Shown piece by piece: positions 44,931 through 53,055 of a stretch of 64,000 nt of DNA (position 1 is the stretch's first letter; the number at the start of each line of letters is the position of its first letter). The stretch covers positions 53,771 through 117,770 of the IMG/VR virus record IMGVR_UViG_3300006990_000013, one strand, 5' to 3'. The DNA comes from a virus. Below the pieces are notes generated by a model. It did no database searches and was not told the origin of the DNA. It was given only the letters and a program-made list of their open reading frames with translations. The position numbers and the translations under genes are program-made.

Positions 44931-45310
44931 TGGTAGTCGATTTATTTCTAGTATATTCTTTCATAAGGAAACTTGTCACACCATTTGACAAGTGGCCTGC
45001 ATATGAACAGGGTATCATAGATGATAAGGGTAAGATCCTTATCAAGAGAAAGAACTTTCTGAAGAAAGCTCAACGTGATGCGTTTGGGATCTTCGATCTC
45101 ATGATATTGAACCTCAAAAAAATACTTGCAAAAGTCCCTGGCGGACAATCAAAACTTGCATCCTATGCGGCTGCATTGTTTTTAATTAGAGAATGGCAAC
45201 ACTTTAGTGATGATTCGCTGTTGACAGAAGAAGTCAATGATGATATAATAGAGGAGTCACTAAAGAGATTTGAATGTGAATATTTGAATCCTCTACTAAA
45301 GAAGGAATAG
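44930..45310 (+). CDS. Conserved marine T4-like hypothetical protein
   Basis: 126 residues; ATG overlaps the previous stop by one base. Hydrophobic start (VVDLFLVYSFIRKLVTPFDKWPAYEQG), then a basic stretch and LASYAAALFLIREW. No domain recognised. A perfect sigma70 promoter is embedded near its end and would serve the genes from 45314 on. Confidence 0.68.
   Translation: MVVDLFLVYSFIRKLVTPFDKWPAYEQGIIDDKGKILIKRKNFLKKAQRDAFGIFDLMILNLKKILAKVPGGQSKLASYAAALFLIREWQHFSDDSLLTEEVNDDIIEESLKRFECEYLNPLLKKE
45221..45249 (+). promoter_or_regulatory. Exact sigma70 promoter before 45314
   Basis: TTGACA (45221-45226), 17-nt spacer, TATAAT (45244-45249), 64 nt before the 45314 ATG. Confidence 0.6.
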
Positions 45311-45313
45311 ATT

Positions 45314-45511
45314 ATGGCAATTGGTATGGCATTTATCGCAAGGTATTTTGGTGGTAGTACACCCCATGCGATTAGAGAATATTATGGGGTGGCGCCTGGC
45401 ATCCCATCTAGTGGAACAATTAGATGGTCGGATTTCGACACGTATTTTCGTAACAGGGGTATTACGCCTGGTTTGACATCAGTGGAATTCGAATTAACTG
45501 CAGACGTATAA
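45314..45511 (+). CDS. Small putative structural protein
   Basis: 65 residues after AAGGAATAGATT. Contains GIPSSGTIRWSDFDTYF, a phrase frequent at the start of phage tail-fibre or baseplate proteins (short beta-sheet with Trp-Ser-Asp-Phe). May be a fibre adaptor or decoration protein. Function inferred only. Confidence 0.55.
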   Translation: MAIGMAFIARYFGGSTPHAIREYYGVAPGIPSSGTIRWSDFDTYFRNRGITPGLTSVEFELTADV

Positions 45512-45520
45512 GGTAAAGTA

Positions 45521-45946
45521 ATGGCAAAGGGAACCATATTCAGAAAACCAGAGACTGCCAAAGAGTGGTCAAACCCTGAAGTACTCATTCAGGGTTATGG
45601 TCGTTTGAACCTTGAGACTTTGAAAAAGAAGATCGCCAAGGATCATGCAGACGCAATGCGTTTTTTGAAGATGGAGAACTATGATAATTACGAATATGCC
45701 ATGAAAAACCTCATGGAGTTTGTTCAAGCAGTCTTAGATGTTGAGACTGAAATGAACGCACCCAGATACAAACGTATGAAAAAGAGACTTAAAGAAGAAC
45801 CTGCTAACAATGTAGGTGGTGGTAAAGTCGCTGGACTGGGAGTTGGTGCACAAGGAGAGCCTGGCTTTACTAAGGCACAACAACGCAGATGGGTTAAGAA
45901 AAATCGTTCTAAAAGAAAAGATTTTGCCCAATTTATAAATAAGTAG
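45521..45946 (+). CDS. Basic hypothetical protein
   Basis: 141 residues, Lys/Arg rich at both ends, with a central helical region (AMRFLKMENYDNYEYAMKNLMEFVQAV) and a Gly-rich linker before a basic tail KAQQRRWVKKNRSKRKDF. Precedes the gp67-like gene; possibly a small head-core or nucleoprotein. No family recognised. Confidence 0.6.
   Translation: MAKGTIFRKPETAKEWSNPEVLIQGYGRLNLETLKKKIAKDHADAMRFLKMENYDNYEYAMKNLMEFVQAVLDVETEMNAPRYKRMKKRLKEEPANNVGGGKVAGLGVGAQGEPGFTKAQQRRWVKKNRSKRKDFAQFINK
45934..45941 (+). promoter_or_regulatory. Exact T4-type late promoter
   Basis: TATAAATA at 45934-45941 overlaps the end of the upstream gene, 32 nt before the ATG of the gp67-like gene at 45974, which has AGGAGATAACA as ribosome site. 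Confidence 0.78.
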
Positions 45947-45973
45947 ACAATTAACTTTTATTAGGAGATAACA

Positions 45974-46276
45974 ATGTCTGTAGAAAGTATTATTCAGTCG
46001 GCACTAGCGAATAATCCAATGCAAATGAAAAAAGATTTTGCGGATGAAATTTCTGGACGTGTACAGACTGCACTAGAAGCAAAGTATCAAGAAATGGTTG
46101 ATGCACAGGAATCAGTTGAAGAGTCCGTAGAGGACATGATCGACGCAGAACTCGACGAAGGCAAAGTCAAAGAAGAAGATGACATGGAGTCTGATGAAGA
46201 CGAAGATGATGATGAAATGCCTAAGAAGAAGAAAAAGTCTGACGACGATGAAGACGAAGATGAGGACGACGAATAG
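45974..46276 (+). CDS. gp67-like prohead core protein
   Basis: 100 residues. The helical N-terminal half (SVESIIQSALANNPMQMKKDF...RVQTALEAKYQEMV) and an extremely acidic Glu/Asp tail (residues 66-100, with one KKKKK cluster) give the same size and composition as T4 gp67 (80 residues, acidic tail). T4 gp67 is part of the prohead scaffold. The late promoter fits. Assignment is by architecture, not by detailed identity; the rest of the T4 order (20-67-68-21) is not next to it. Confidence 0.6.
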   Translation: MSVESIIQSALANNPMQMKKDFADEISGRVQTALEAKYQEMVDAQESVEESVEDMIDAELDEGKVKEEDDMESDEDEDDDEMPKKKKKSDDDEDEDEDDE

Positions 46277-46287
46277 TCGTTAAATGA

Positions 46288-46779
46288 ATGTTTGCCTCAA
46301 TTAAAATTGCTGCAGTAATTGTAGTCCTCGCTACCGGCGGGGTGGGTTACCTATACGTAACCAAACTTCAATCAGACTTAGAAACTGCACGTGCAAACGT
46401 GGCTAAGATGGAAGTTGCAGTTCAGACTGCAGAGGCAAGCATCAAAACTCTCCAAGAAGATACACAAAGACTTAATGAGTTAAATCAGGGTCTACAGAAT
46501 AATCTTCAGAGAGCGGAAGAGTACGGAGACGATCTCCGCCTAAAACTCCAGAGACATAATTTAACTGCAAGGGCTTTGAAAGACCCTGCTGATCTTGAAG
46601 GATCTATGAATGGTGCGACAGCAAAATTATGGCGTGAGTTGGAACAAGACACTGGTGGTAGTGGGAACGCTCCTCTGCCTAACTGGTTGCAGTCTGGTGA
46701 CTCCAGAACCGAAAGTAGTGACGGTGACGGAGATACAGAAGACGACAATTCCGACAGTAGCACGTCCAAAACCGATTAA
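46288..46779 (+). CDS. Putative i-spanin (Rz-like)
   Basis: 163 residues. N-terminal single membrane anchor (FASIKIAAVIVVLATGGVGYLYV, about 2-24), then a long periplasmic coiled coil (LETARANVAKMEVAVQTAEA...TQRLNELNQGLQNNLQRAEEYG) and an acidic Ser-rich tail: the shape of an i-spanin. Overlaps the o-spanin gene in another frame by 170 nt. With its partner it disrupts the outer membrane at lysis of Gram-negative hosts. Confidence 0.75.
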   Translation: MFASIKIAAVIVVLATGGVGYLYVTKLQSDLETARANVAKMEVAVQTAEASIKTLQEDTQRLNELNQGLQNNLQRAEEYGDDLRLKLQRHNLTARALKDPADLEGSMNGATAKLWRELEQDTGGSGNAPLPNWLQSGDSRTESSDGDGDTEDDNSDSSTSKTD

Positions 46780-46993
46780 CTTATCTGACACACGACTATA
46801 TGTCGTTAATGAGGGTAACATTGACGAATTCTTAGAGGAGTTCGAAAGTGTTAATGGTAATCGTGCGTTTGTTGCATTCTCAGTTAAAGATTATGAGAAC
46901 CTTGCCCTTAATATTTCTGAACTGCGACGATATATAAAGCAACAAGGTGAAATTATTTTGTATTATGAGGACGCTGTGAAACCTTCCCCTTGA
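46610..46993 (+). CDS. Putative o-spanin lipoprotein (Rz1-like)
   Basis: 127 residues, frame-shifted inside the i-spanin gene. TLLCLTGC is a lipobox (C27) after a short signal, so it should be an outer-membrane lipoprotein. The periplasmic part carries Pro-rich EPKVVTVTEIQKTTIPTVARP. Alternative start GTG 46634 is possible. Overlapping Rz/Rz1 gene architecture is a known hallmark of two-component spanins. Confidence 0.75.
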   Translation: MVRQQNYGVSWNKTLVVVGTLLCLTGCSLVTPEPKVVTVTEIQKTTIPTVARPKPINLSDTRLYVVNEGNIDEFLEEFESVNGNRAFVAFSVKDYENLALNISELRRYIKQQGEIILYYEDAVKPSP

Positions 46994-46999
46994 TAAATA
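46992..46999 (+). promoter_or_regulatory. Late-promoter-like GATAAATA
   Basis: GATAAATA overlaps the o-spanin stop codon. ATG 47079 lies 80 nt downstream, with a hairpin between, so its role is uncertain. Confidence 0.3.
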
Positions 47000-47039
47000 T
47001 CCTTAGTAATTAGGTATACTATTATTTGCGTAACAAATG

Positions 47040-47059
47040 AAACCCCGATTAGGGGTTTT
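47040..47059 (+). terminator. Rho-independent-like terminator after the spanins
   Basis: AAACCCC-GATTA-GGGGTTT forms a perfect 7-bp stem (47040-47058) followed by a short T run. It lies in the gap between the spanin cassette and ATG 47079. The T run is short, so efficiency is uncertain. This is also why an in-frame ATG at 47037 is rejected as start. Confidence 0.5.
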
Positions 47060-47078
47060 ATCAATTCCATCAAGGGGA

Positions 47079-47540
47079 ATGAACTTGTCAGAAGAATTAA
47101 ACCAATTAAAAATAGACATTGCTTTAATTAAAAAAGACATCCGTCAAATCGAGCGTTTCTTCAACAAGGTTGATGAGACTGTCGACGCTATGGCTGGGAT
47201 TGCAAAAGATCTGGCAGTTCAAGAACAGAAGAATGTTAACGCTAATCAAAAAATAAAGTTTCTTGATGCCAAGATTGATGAGAACACCAAGTCTCAGCTT
47301 GAAGCACGTCTTGTATTGGCAGACCAATTGGATGATACACGTATAGAATTTCGTGATGCACTCGCCAAGGTCTCCTCTGTGGACGAGGACGGTATCAATG
47401 AGGTATTCGAAAAGATCCAGTCGTTAGAAGACCGTGTAGTCGATCTAGAACGTGCCAGATGGTACGGTATGGGAGTCGCAGGCACAATTATCTTTATCCT
47501 AGGCATAATTTCTTTGGACTTTCTGCCTTTTAATGGTTGA
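47079..47540 (+). CDS. Coiled-coil protein with C-terminal membrane anchor
   Basis: 153 residues from ATG 47079 (AAGGGGA upstream). Helical coiled coil along most of its length (LNQLKIDIALIKKDIRQIERF, VFEKIQSLEDRVVDLERARW) and a C-terminal membrane segment YGMGVAGTIIFILGIISLDF. Lies next to the spanins; a holin-like or membrane-tethering role is possible but unproven. Confidence 0.6.
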   Translation: MNLSEELNQLKIDIALIKKDIRQIERFFNKVDETVDAMAGIAKDLAVQEQKNVNANQKIKFLDAKIDENTKSQLEARLVLADQLDDTRIEFRDALAKVSSVDEDGINEVFEKIQSLEDRVVDLERARWYGMGVAGTIIFILGIISLDFLPFNG

Positions 47541-47565
47541 CAAAGCTTTAATCTAGTGTTATAAT
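47537..47565 (+). promoter_or_regulatory. Exact sigma70 promoter for gp61 primase
   Basis: TTGACA (47537-47542), 17-nt spacer, TATAAT (47560-47565), 39 nt before the primase ATG 47605. One of the clearest, lying in a real intergenic gap. Confidence 0.82.
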
Positions 47566-47604
47566 CTCTCTAACAGTTAAACACACTTGGATACTTTTTA
47601 TATT

Positions 47605-48618
47605 ATGGTTGACTTTACAGATCTTCAGTACGCCCAGATGTTGTCTGGGCGCTTACAGAACTTTCGCATACGCAACACAAATCCCTACAAGATAAACTTT
47701 AGATGTCCTATCTGCGGTGACTCTCAGAAGTCACGCAGTAAGTCACGTGGTTGGTTGTTAGAGAAGGAGAACAAGTTCTTCTACTATTGTCACAACTGTG
47801 GCGCCAGTCACAACTTCTCCAACTTCCTCAAGACTGTAGACCACCTCATGTACAATGATTGGGTGGCTGAGAAGTTTATCAAAAAGGATAAAAAAGAACC
47901 TTTTTCTTTCAAAGATACTACCGAAAAGAAACTGACTGTTCTAAAGAAAAATCCCCTACGTTCTATAAAAAAAGTCTCTCAGTTGCATCACAATCACGCA
48001 ATCAAAAGATATATAAGTAAGAGACACATTCCGGCACGTCACCATTATCGTCTGTATTATACCAAGACGTTCAAGAAATGGATTAACGGAATTATACCTA
48101 ATAAATTCGACAACGTAGAGAAGGACGATCCTCGCCTAATTATCCCATTCATTGATCAAAACGGTAAAGTATTTGGGGTATCGGCACGTGGATTTGATCC
48201 TAATGGTCTTCGTTATTTGACTATAATGTTCGAAGATCGTCCAAAGGTTTTCGGTCTCGATACTGTTGACTTTAGTAAAGAGTATCATGTTGTTGAAGGA
48301 GCTATTGACAGTTTATTCCTCTCGAATGCGGTTGCGATGGCAGGCGCTGAAGGAAACGTCGACGGTTTCGATAATATTGAGAATGCTGTATTTGTCTTTG
48401 ACGCAGAACCACGCAACAAAGAGATACACAAACGAATGGAGAAGGTGATCAACAAAGGATACAGAATTTGTATCTGGCCTGAACAGACTTCGACAGTCGG
48501 TAAAGACATAAATGAGATGTATCTAAATGGCATGTCAAATGTCGAAGATATAATACGTGACAATACGTTCAAAGGTTTAGAAGCAACCTTTAGATTACAA
48601 AAGTGGAGAAGAACATGA
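47605..48618 (+). CDS. gp61: DNA primase gp61
   Basis: 337 residues from ATG 47605; the upstream in-frame TTG 47587 is rejected. Zinc-binding CPICGD and CHNCG (about 30-60), then the toprim-like part with VVEGAIDSLFLSNAVAMAG and VFVFDAEPRNKE (the catalytic acidic residues), as in T4 gp61. Makes RNA primers with gp41 helicase. The stop overlaps thyX as ATGA. Confidence 0.92.
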   Translation: MVDFTDLQYAQMLSGRLQNFRIRNTNPYKINFRCPICGDSQKSRSKSRGWLLEKENKFFYYCHNCGASHNFSNFLKTVDHLMYNDWVAEKFIKKDKKEPFSFKDTTEKKLTVLKKNPLRSIKKVSQLHHNHAIKRYISKRHIPARHHYRLYYTKTFKKWINGIIPNKFDNVEKDDPRLIIPFIDQNGKVFGVSARGFDPNGLRYLTIMFEDRPKVFGLDTVDFSKEYHVVEGAIDSLFLSNAVAMAGAEGNVDGFDNIENAVFVFDAEPRNKEIHKRMEKVINKGYRICIWPEQTSTVGKDINEMYLNGMSNVEDIIRDNTFKGLEATFRLQKWRRT

Positions 48619-49310
48619 AAGTTAGATTAATATCTTGCAGTCAACCTATCAAGGACAGCATCATTGGATTAGACGATGTACAGGACTTGATTGCATACTG
48701 TGCCAGAGTATCTAACCCCGATAACCAACTGAACTCTAAGACTTCAGACAAATTACTCAACTACCTTGCAAAACATAAACATTGGTCACCGTTTGAAATG
48801 GTGAACGCATGTATCGAAATTGAAACAACTCGTGATATTGCAAGACAACTACTACGACATCGTTCTATGTGTTTTCAAGAATTTTCTCAGAGATATGCTG
48901 ATCCTGTAAAAGAACTGGAATTCGTAAAACGTGAATGTCGTTTACAAGATCCAAAGAACCGCCAGAACTCTATCGAAATAGAAGGTGACCCCTCCTTGAT
49001 TGACAATCAGCAGAACCAAGACTTGATTGCTGAGTGGAATCGTAAACAGACTGGTGTAATTGAATTGGTGAAGAAGAACTACCAATGGGCAGTTGAACAG
49101 GGTATTGCAAAAGAACAAGCACGTGCTCTACTGCCAGAAGGTTTGACTGTATCAAGACTATATGCAAACGCAACAATCCGTTCGTGGATTCATTACGTTG
49201 ACTTGCGTTCTGCCAATGGTACACAAAAAGAACATATGGAACTTGCGAAGGCAGTAGGTAAGGCAATTACTGAAATATTCCCTCTCGCAGACAATTACAT
49301 TAACAACTAG
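48615..49310 (+). CDS. thyX: Flavin-dependent thymidylate synthase ThyX
   Basis: 231 residues from ATG 48615; a GTG at 48603 is rejected. RHRSMCFQEFSQRY is the ThyX RHRx7S signature. HWSPFEMVNACIEIE and ALLPEGLTVSRLYANATIRSW are further ThyX blocks. Converts dUMP to dTMP with FAD and methylene-THF. Clusters with gp61 and ribonucleotide reductase, giving a nucleotide-supply group. Confidence 0.95.
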   Translation: MKVRLISCSQPIKDSIIGLDDVQDLIAYCARVSNPDNQLNSKTSDKLLNYLAKHKHWSPFEMVNACIEIETTRDIARQLLRHRSMCFQEFSQRYADPVKELEFVKRECRLQDPKNRQNSIEIEGDPSLIDNQQNQDLIAEWNRKQTGVIELVKKNYQWAVEQGIAKEQARALLPEGLTVSRLYANATIRSWIHYVDLRSANGTQKEHMELAKAVGKAITEIFPLADNYINN

Positions 49311-49326
49311 AACATTAGGATCAACT

Positions 49327-51645
49327 ATGACGCAAGTAACCAAGAGAGACGGCTCTAAAGAACTCCTCGACATCGAAAAACTTCACAAGGTAGTTTTTCA
49401 CGCATGTGATGACATCACTGGTGTAAGTCCAAGTGAAGTAGAAATTAAAAGTCAAATTCAATTTTATGATGGTATAACGACGAAGGAAATCCAAGAGACG
49501 TTAATCAAGGCTGCGGCTGATCTGATTGATGAGGACACACCGAACTACCAATACGTTGGTGGACGTTTGATTAACTATGCACTTCGTAAAGAAGTATATG
49601 GCCAGTACGAACCATGCACTGTAAAGGAATTGGTTGTCAGGAACATCGAAAGTGGTTTCTATGATGAAGAACTTATAGATAAGTATAATGACGAAGAGTG
49701 GGCAAAGATTGACTCATTCATCAAACATGGTCGTGATGAGAACCTAACATATGTTGCCATGGAACAACTACGTGGTAAATACCTATGTCAGAACCGTGTC
49801 ACAGGAGAGATCTTTGAGACTCCACAGATGTGTTATGCATTAATTGCAGCCACGTTGTTCGCAGACTATCCTAAAGAAGAAAGATTAAAATGGGCGAAAG
49901 ATTATTATGACGCTATTAGTTTACACGATATTAGCCTTCCTACGCCCGTCATGGCCGGTGTCCGTACGCCTATGCGTCAGTTTTCCTCTTGCGTTCTTAT
50001 TGAGTCTGGGGATAGCCTTGATAGTATCAACGCAACTAGTTCTTCTATTGTCAAATATGTAAGTCAGAAAGCAGGTATTGGTATCGGTGGTGGTCAGATC
50101 CGAGCGATTGGATCTCCCATTCGTAAAGGTGACGCATACCATACAGGCATCATTCCTTTCTACAAACACTTCCAGTCTGCAACTAAGTCCTGTTCACAGG
50201 GCGGTGTTCGTGGTGGTGCGGCGACTATCTACTATCCTATCTGGCACTATGAAGTCGAAGATATGTTGGTATTGAAGAACAACAAGGGTACAGAAGAGAA
50301 CCGTGTGCGTCATATGGATTATGGTGTGCAGTTCAACAAACTCATGTACGAACGTCTCATCTCTGGTGGTGACATTACTTTGTTCTCTCCTAGTGACGTG
50401 CCTGGCTTGTATGATGCATTCTTTGCAGATCAAGATGCCTTCAAAGAAATCTATGAACGTGCAGAACGTAATACACGACTTCGTAAGAAAACTATCAAGG
50501 CAATTGATTTGTTCAGTTCCTTTATGGAAGAGCGTAAGAACACAGGACGTATCTATCTACAGAACGTAGACAATGCAAATGATCATGGTTCATTCCTACC
50601 AGAGGTTGCACCAATCAGACAATCGAATCTTTGTGCCGAAATAGACTTGCCAACCAAACCATTACATGATATAAATGACCCTGATGGTGAGATTAGTCTC
50701 TGTACACTGTCTGCAATCAACTGGGGTAATGTTCGTTCACCAAGAGACTTTGAACGTGCCTGTACTCTCGCTGTTCGTGGACTGGATGCGTTGTTGTCTT
50801 ATCAGAACTATCCTATCCTTGCGGCACAACTCTCTACGGAGAAACGTAGACCTCTTGGAGTGGGCATTATTAACTTCGCATACTTCATGGCGAAAAACGA
50901 TTTGACTTATCAGGACATCACCCCACAAGGTTTGTCACTGATTGATGAGTACGCTGAAGCATGGTCATACTATCTGATCAAAGCATCTGCAGATCTCGCA
51001 GCTGAGAAGGGCGCACCAAGTGGTGTTATGGAAACAAAATATGGACATGGTATCACACCAAACATGACATACAAAACTGATCTTGATGAGTTGGTTAAAC
51101 ATAAAGAACGTATGCCATGGAAGAGTCTGCGTAATCAGTTGAAGAAGACTGGTATCAGAAACTCTACTCTGATGGCGTTGATGCCTAGTGAAACAAGTGC
51201 GCAGGTTGCAAATGCGACGAATGGTATCGAACCACCTCGTTCATTGATTTCAGTAAAACAGTCAAAACATGGCGTTTTGAAACAAGTTGTGCCTGAGTAC
51301 AAAAGATTAAAGAATAAATATGATCTCCTATGGGATCAAAAGTCTCCTGTAGGTTACCTTAAAATTATGGCTGTACTACAGAAATATATTGACCAAGGTA
51401 TTAGTATCAACACCAGTTATAACCCTATCTTCTCAGAGAATGAAAAAATTTCTATGAGTGAGATGTTGCAACACGTATTAATGTTTTACAAGTACGGTGG
51501 AAAACAACTGTACTACTTCAATACGTATGACGGTCAGGGCGAAGTTGATGTCGACAAGATGATGCAAGAGACACCGATAGAACGATCTGAGTTCGAAGGT
51601 TCGGACGAAGAATATGACGATTATTGCGAAAGCTGCACGATATAG
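49327..51645 (+). CDS. nrdA: Ribonucleotide reductase alpha subunit (class I)
   Basis: 772 residues. SSCVLIESGDS (first catalytic Cys), RQSNLCAEIDLP (active-site Cys), LCTLSAINWG (second redox Cys), GPG-free barrel and a C-terminal YCESC pair for glutaredoxin reduction. N-terminal ATP-cone-like region (VTKRDGSKELLDIEKLHKVV). Complete for the family. Works with NrdB next to it and the glutaredoxin at 52786. Confidence 0.96.
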   Translation: MTQVTKRDGSKELLDIEKLHKVVFHACDDITGVSPSEVEIKSQIQFYDGITTKEIQETLIKAAADLIDEDTPNYQYVGGRLINYALRKEVYGQYEPCTVKELVVRNIESGFYDEELIDKYNDEEWAKIDSFIKHGRDENLTYVAMEQLRGKYLCQNRVTGEIFETPQMCYALIAATLFADYPKEERLKWAKDYYDAISLHDISLPTPVMAGVRTPMRQFSSCVLIESGDSLDSINATSSSIVKYVSQKAGIGIGGGQIRAIGSPIRKGDAYHTGIIPFYKHFQSATKSCSQGGVRGGAATIYYPIWHYEVEDMLVLKNNKGTEENRVRHMDYGVQFNKLMYERLISGGDITLFSPSDVPGLYDAFFADQDAFKEIYERAERNTRLRKKTIKAIDLFSSFMEERKNTGRIYLQNVDNANDHGSFLPEVAPIRQSNLCAEIDLPTKPLHDINDPDGEISLCTLSAINWGNVRSPRDFERACTLAVRGLDALLSYQNYPILAAQLSTEKRRPLGVGIINFAYFMAKNDLTYQDITPQGLSLIDEYAEAWSYYLIKASADLAAEKGAPSGVMETKYGHGITPNMTYKTDLDELVKHKERMPWKSLRNQLKKTGIRNSTLMALMPSETSAQVANATNGIEPPRSLISVKQSKHGVLKQVVPEYKRLKNKYDLLWDQKSPVGYLKIMAVLQKYIDQGISINTSYNPIFSENEKISMSEMLQHVLMFYKYGGKQLYYFNTYDGQGEVDVDKMMQETPIERSEFEGSDEEYDDYCESCTI

Positions 51646-51655
51646 GGAAAAAGAA

Positions 51656-52789
51656 ATGGGCGTTTTTGACACACAAAACAAAGCAGATCACACAAAAGTA
51701 AAAATGTTTTTGGATCCCACAGGGGGCCCAACCATTCAACGTTATGATCAGTTGAAATACAAATCCTTTGATAAACTGACTGATAGTCAACTTGGTTTCT
51801 TCTGGCGTCCAGAGGAAGTTGATATCTATAAGGATGCAAAGGACTTCAAAAGTCTTACTGAACATGAACAACATATTTTTACAAGTAACCTAAAGAGACA
51901 GATCCTATTGGACTCTGTACAAGGTCGTGCGCCCGTAGAGGCGTTCGCACCTATTGTAAGTTTACCAGAGATTGAGAACTGGATACAGACATGGACATTC
52001 TCTGAGACAATCCACAGTCGTTCGTACACACACATCATTCGTAACGTGTACAGCAACCCAAGTAAAGTCTTTGATGAACTTATGGACATCCAAGAGATTG
52101 TTGAATGTGCAGATGATATCTCTTACTATTACGACAAATTAATTGAAATGAGTATGTGGTACAACTTGTTAGGTGAAGGTACACATCAGATTAATGGCAC
52201 ACGTAATGTGAAAGTAGATCTCTACGAACTGAAAAAACTTCTTTGGTTGACATTGATGAGTGTGAACATTCTTGAAGGCGTACGTTTTTACGTATCTTTT
52301 GCATGTTCATGGGCATTCGCAGAACTCAAGAAGATGGAAGGTAATGCGAAGATCATTAAATTGATTGCACGTGATGAGAACCTTCACTTGGGTTCTACTC
52401 AGTTGATGTTACGTACACTCAAGAATAAAGACGATCCAGACTTTGCAAAGATCGCAGAAGAAACAAAAGACGAATGTATTAAAATGTTCGTCGACGCAGT
52501 AGACCAAGAGAAAGCATGGGCTAACTATTTGTTTAAAGATGGTTCCATGATTGGTCTTAACGCAGCCTTACTAAGTGATTATATTGAGTATATCTGCACT
52601 CGACGTATGAAACACGTTGATCTTGAATCTCCTTACAATGTTAAAAACAATCCTCTTCCTTGGACACAGAAGTGGATCTCAGGTGCAGAAGTCCAAGTCG
52701 CACCACAAGAGACAGAGATTACATCTTATGTTTCTGGTGGAACTAAACAAGACGTATCAGACGAAACATTCAAGGGGTTCAGCTTATGA
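51656..52789 (+). CDS. nrdB: Ribonucleotide reductase beta subunit (class I)
   Basis: 377 residues from ATG 51656, which follows AGGGAAAAAGAA; the earlier ATG 51614 lies inside nrdA. Di-iron ligands in ESxxIxH-like helices (FSETIHSRSYTHIIRNVY; FSLARDENLHLGSTQ-like RDENLHLG), with the usual helical ferritin-like fold. Provides the tyrosyl radical for NrdA. The stop is ATGA-coupled to the glutaredoxin. Confidence 0.94.
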   Translation: MGVFDTQNKADHTKVKMFLDPTGGPTIQRYDQLKYKSFDKLTDSQLGFFWRPEEVDIYKDAKDFKSLTEHEQHIFTSNLKRQILLDSVQGRAPVEAFAPIVSLPEIENWIQTWTFSETIHSRSYTHIIRNVYSNPSKVFDELMDIQEIVECADDISYYYDKLIEMSMWYNLLGEGTHQINGTRNVKVDLYELKKLLWLTLMSVNILEGVRFYVSFACSWAFAELKKMEGNAKIIKLIARDENLHLGSTQLMLRTLKNKDDPDFAKIAEETKDECIKMFVDAVDQEKAWANYLFKDGSMIGLNAALLSDYIEYICTRRMKHVDLESPYNVKNNPLPWTQKWISGAEVQVAPQETEITSYVSGGTKQDVSDETFKGFSL

Positions 52790-53016
52790 CAGTAGAAATA
52801 TACGGTAAAGACAATTGTGCATATTGCACGAAGGCAATTAATCTTGCGGAAATTCAACATATGAATTTTACCTATAAGAAACTTGGTGTGGACTTTAATC
52901 GTGACGAAATGTTATCCATGTTCCCATCTGCAAGAACTTTCCCTCAAATTAAAGTTGATGGACATTCGATTGGTGGGTATGAACAGTTCATGGAGTATGT
53001 CAAGAAGGCAGCCTAA
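52786..53016 (+). CDS. Glutaredoxin
   Basis: 76 residues. EIYGKDNCAYCTKAI is the CxxC active site (CAYC), with TFPQIKVDGHSIGGYEQF holding the cis-Pro and GG glutathione-binding motifs. Reduces NrdA. ATGA overlap with nrdB indicates translational coupling. A second, CVNC glutaredoxin-like gene is at 56200. Confidence 0.92.
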   Translation: MTVEIYGKDNCAYCTKAINLAEIQHMNFTYKKLGVDFNRDEMLSMFPSARTFPQIKVDGHSIGGYEQFMEYVKKAA

Positions 53017-53019
53017 ATA
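53013..53019 (+). promoter_or_regulatory. Late-promoter-like CTAAATA before hemA
   Basis: CTAAATA spans the glutaredoxin stop codon and lies 36 nt before the hemA ATG at 53056. A TCTAGA-TAT-TCTAGA hairpin (53022-53036) follows. Same stop-codon position as the CTAAATA at 60612. Confidence 0.35.
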
Positions 53020-53055
53020 CTTCTAGATATTCTAGAGTAATGGTAAAGCGAAAAA

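Noticed and set aside
46262-46287. CGAC-gaata-GTCG hairpin after the gp67-like gene
   Set aside because: Only 4 bp and no T run; not a convincing terminator.
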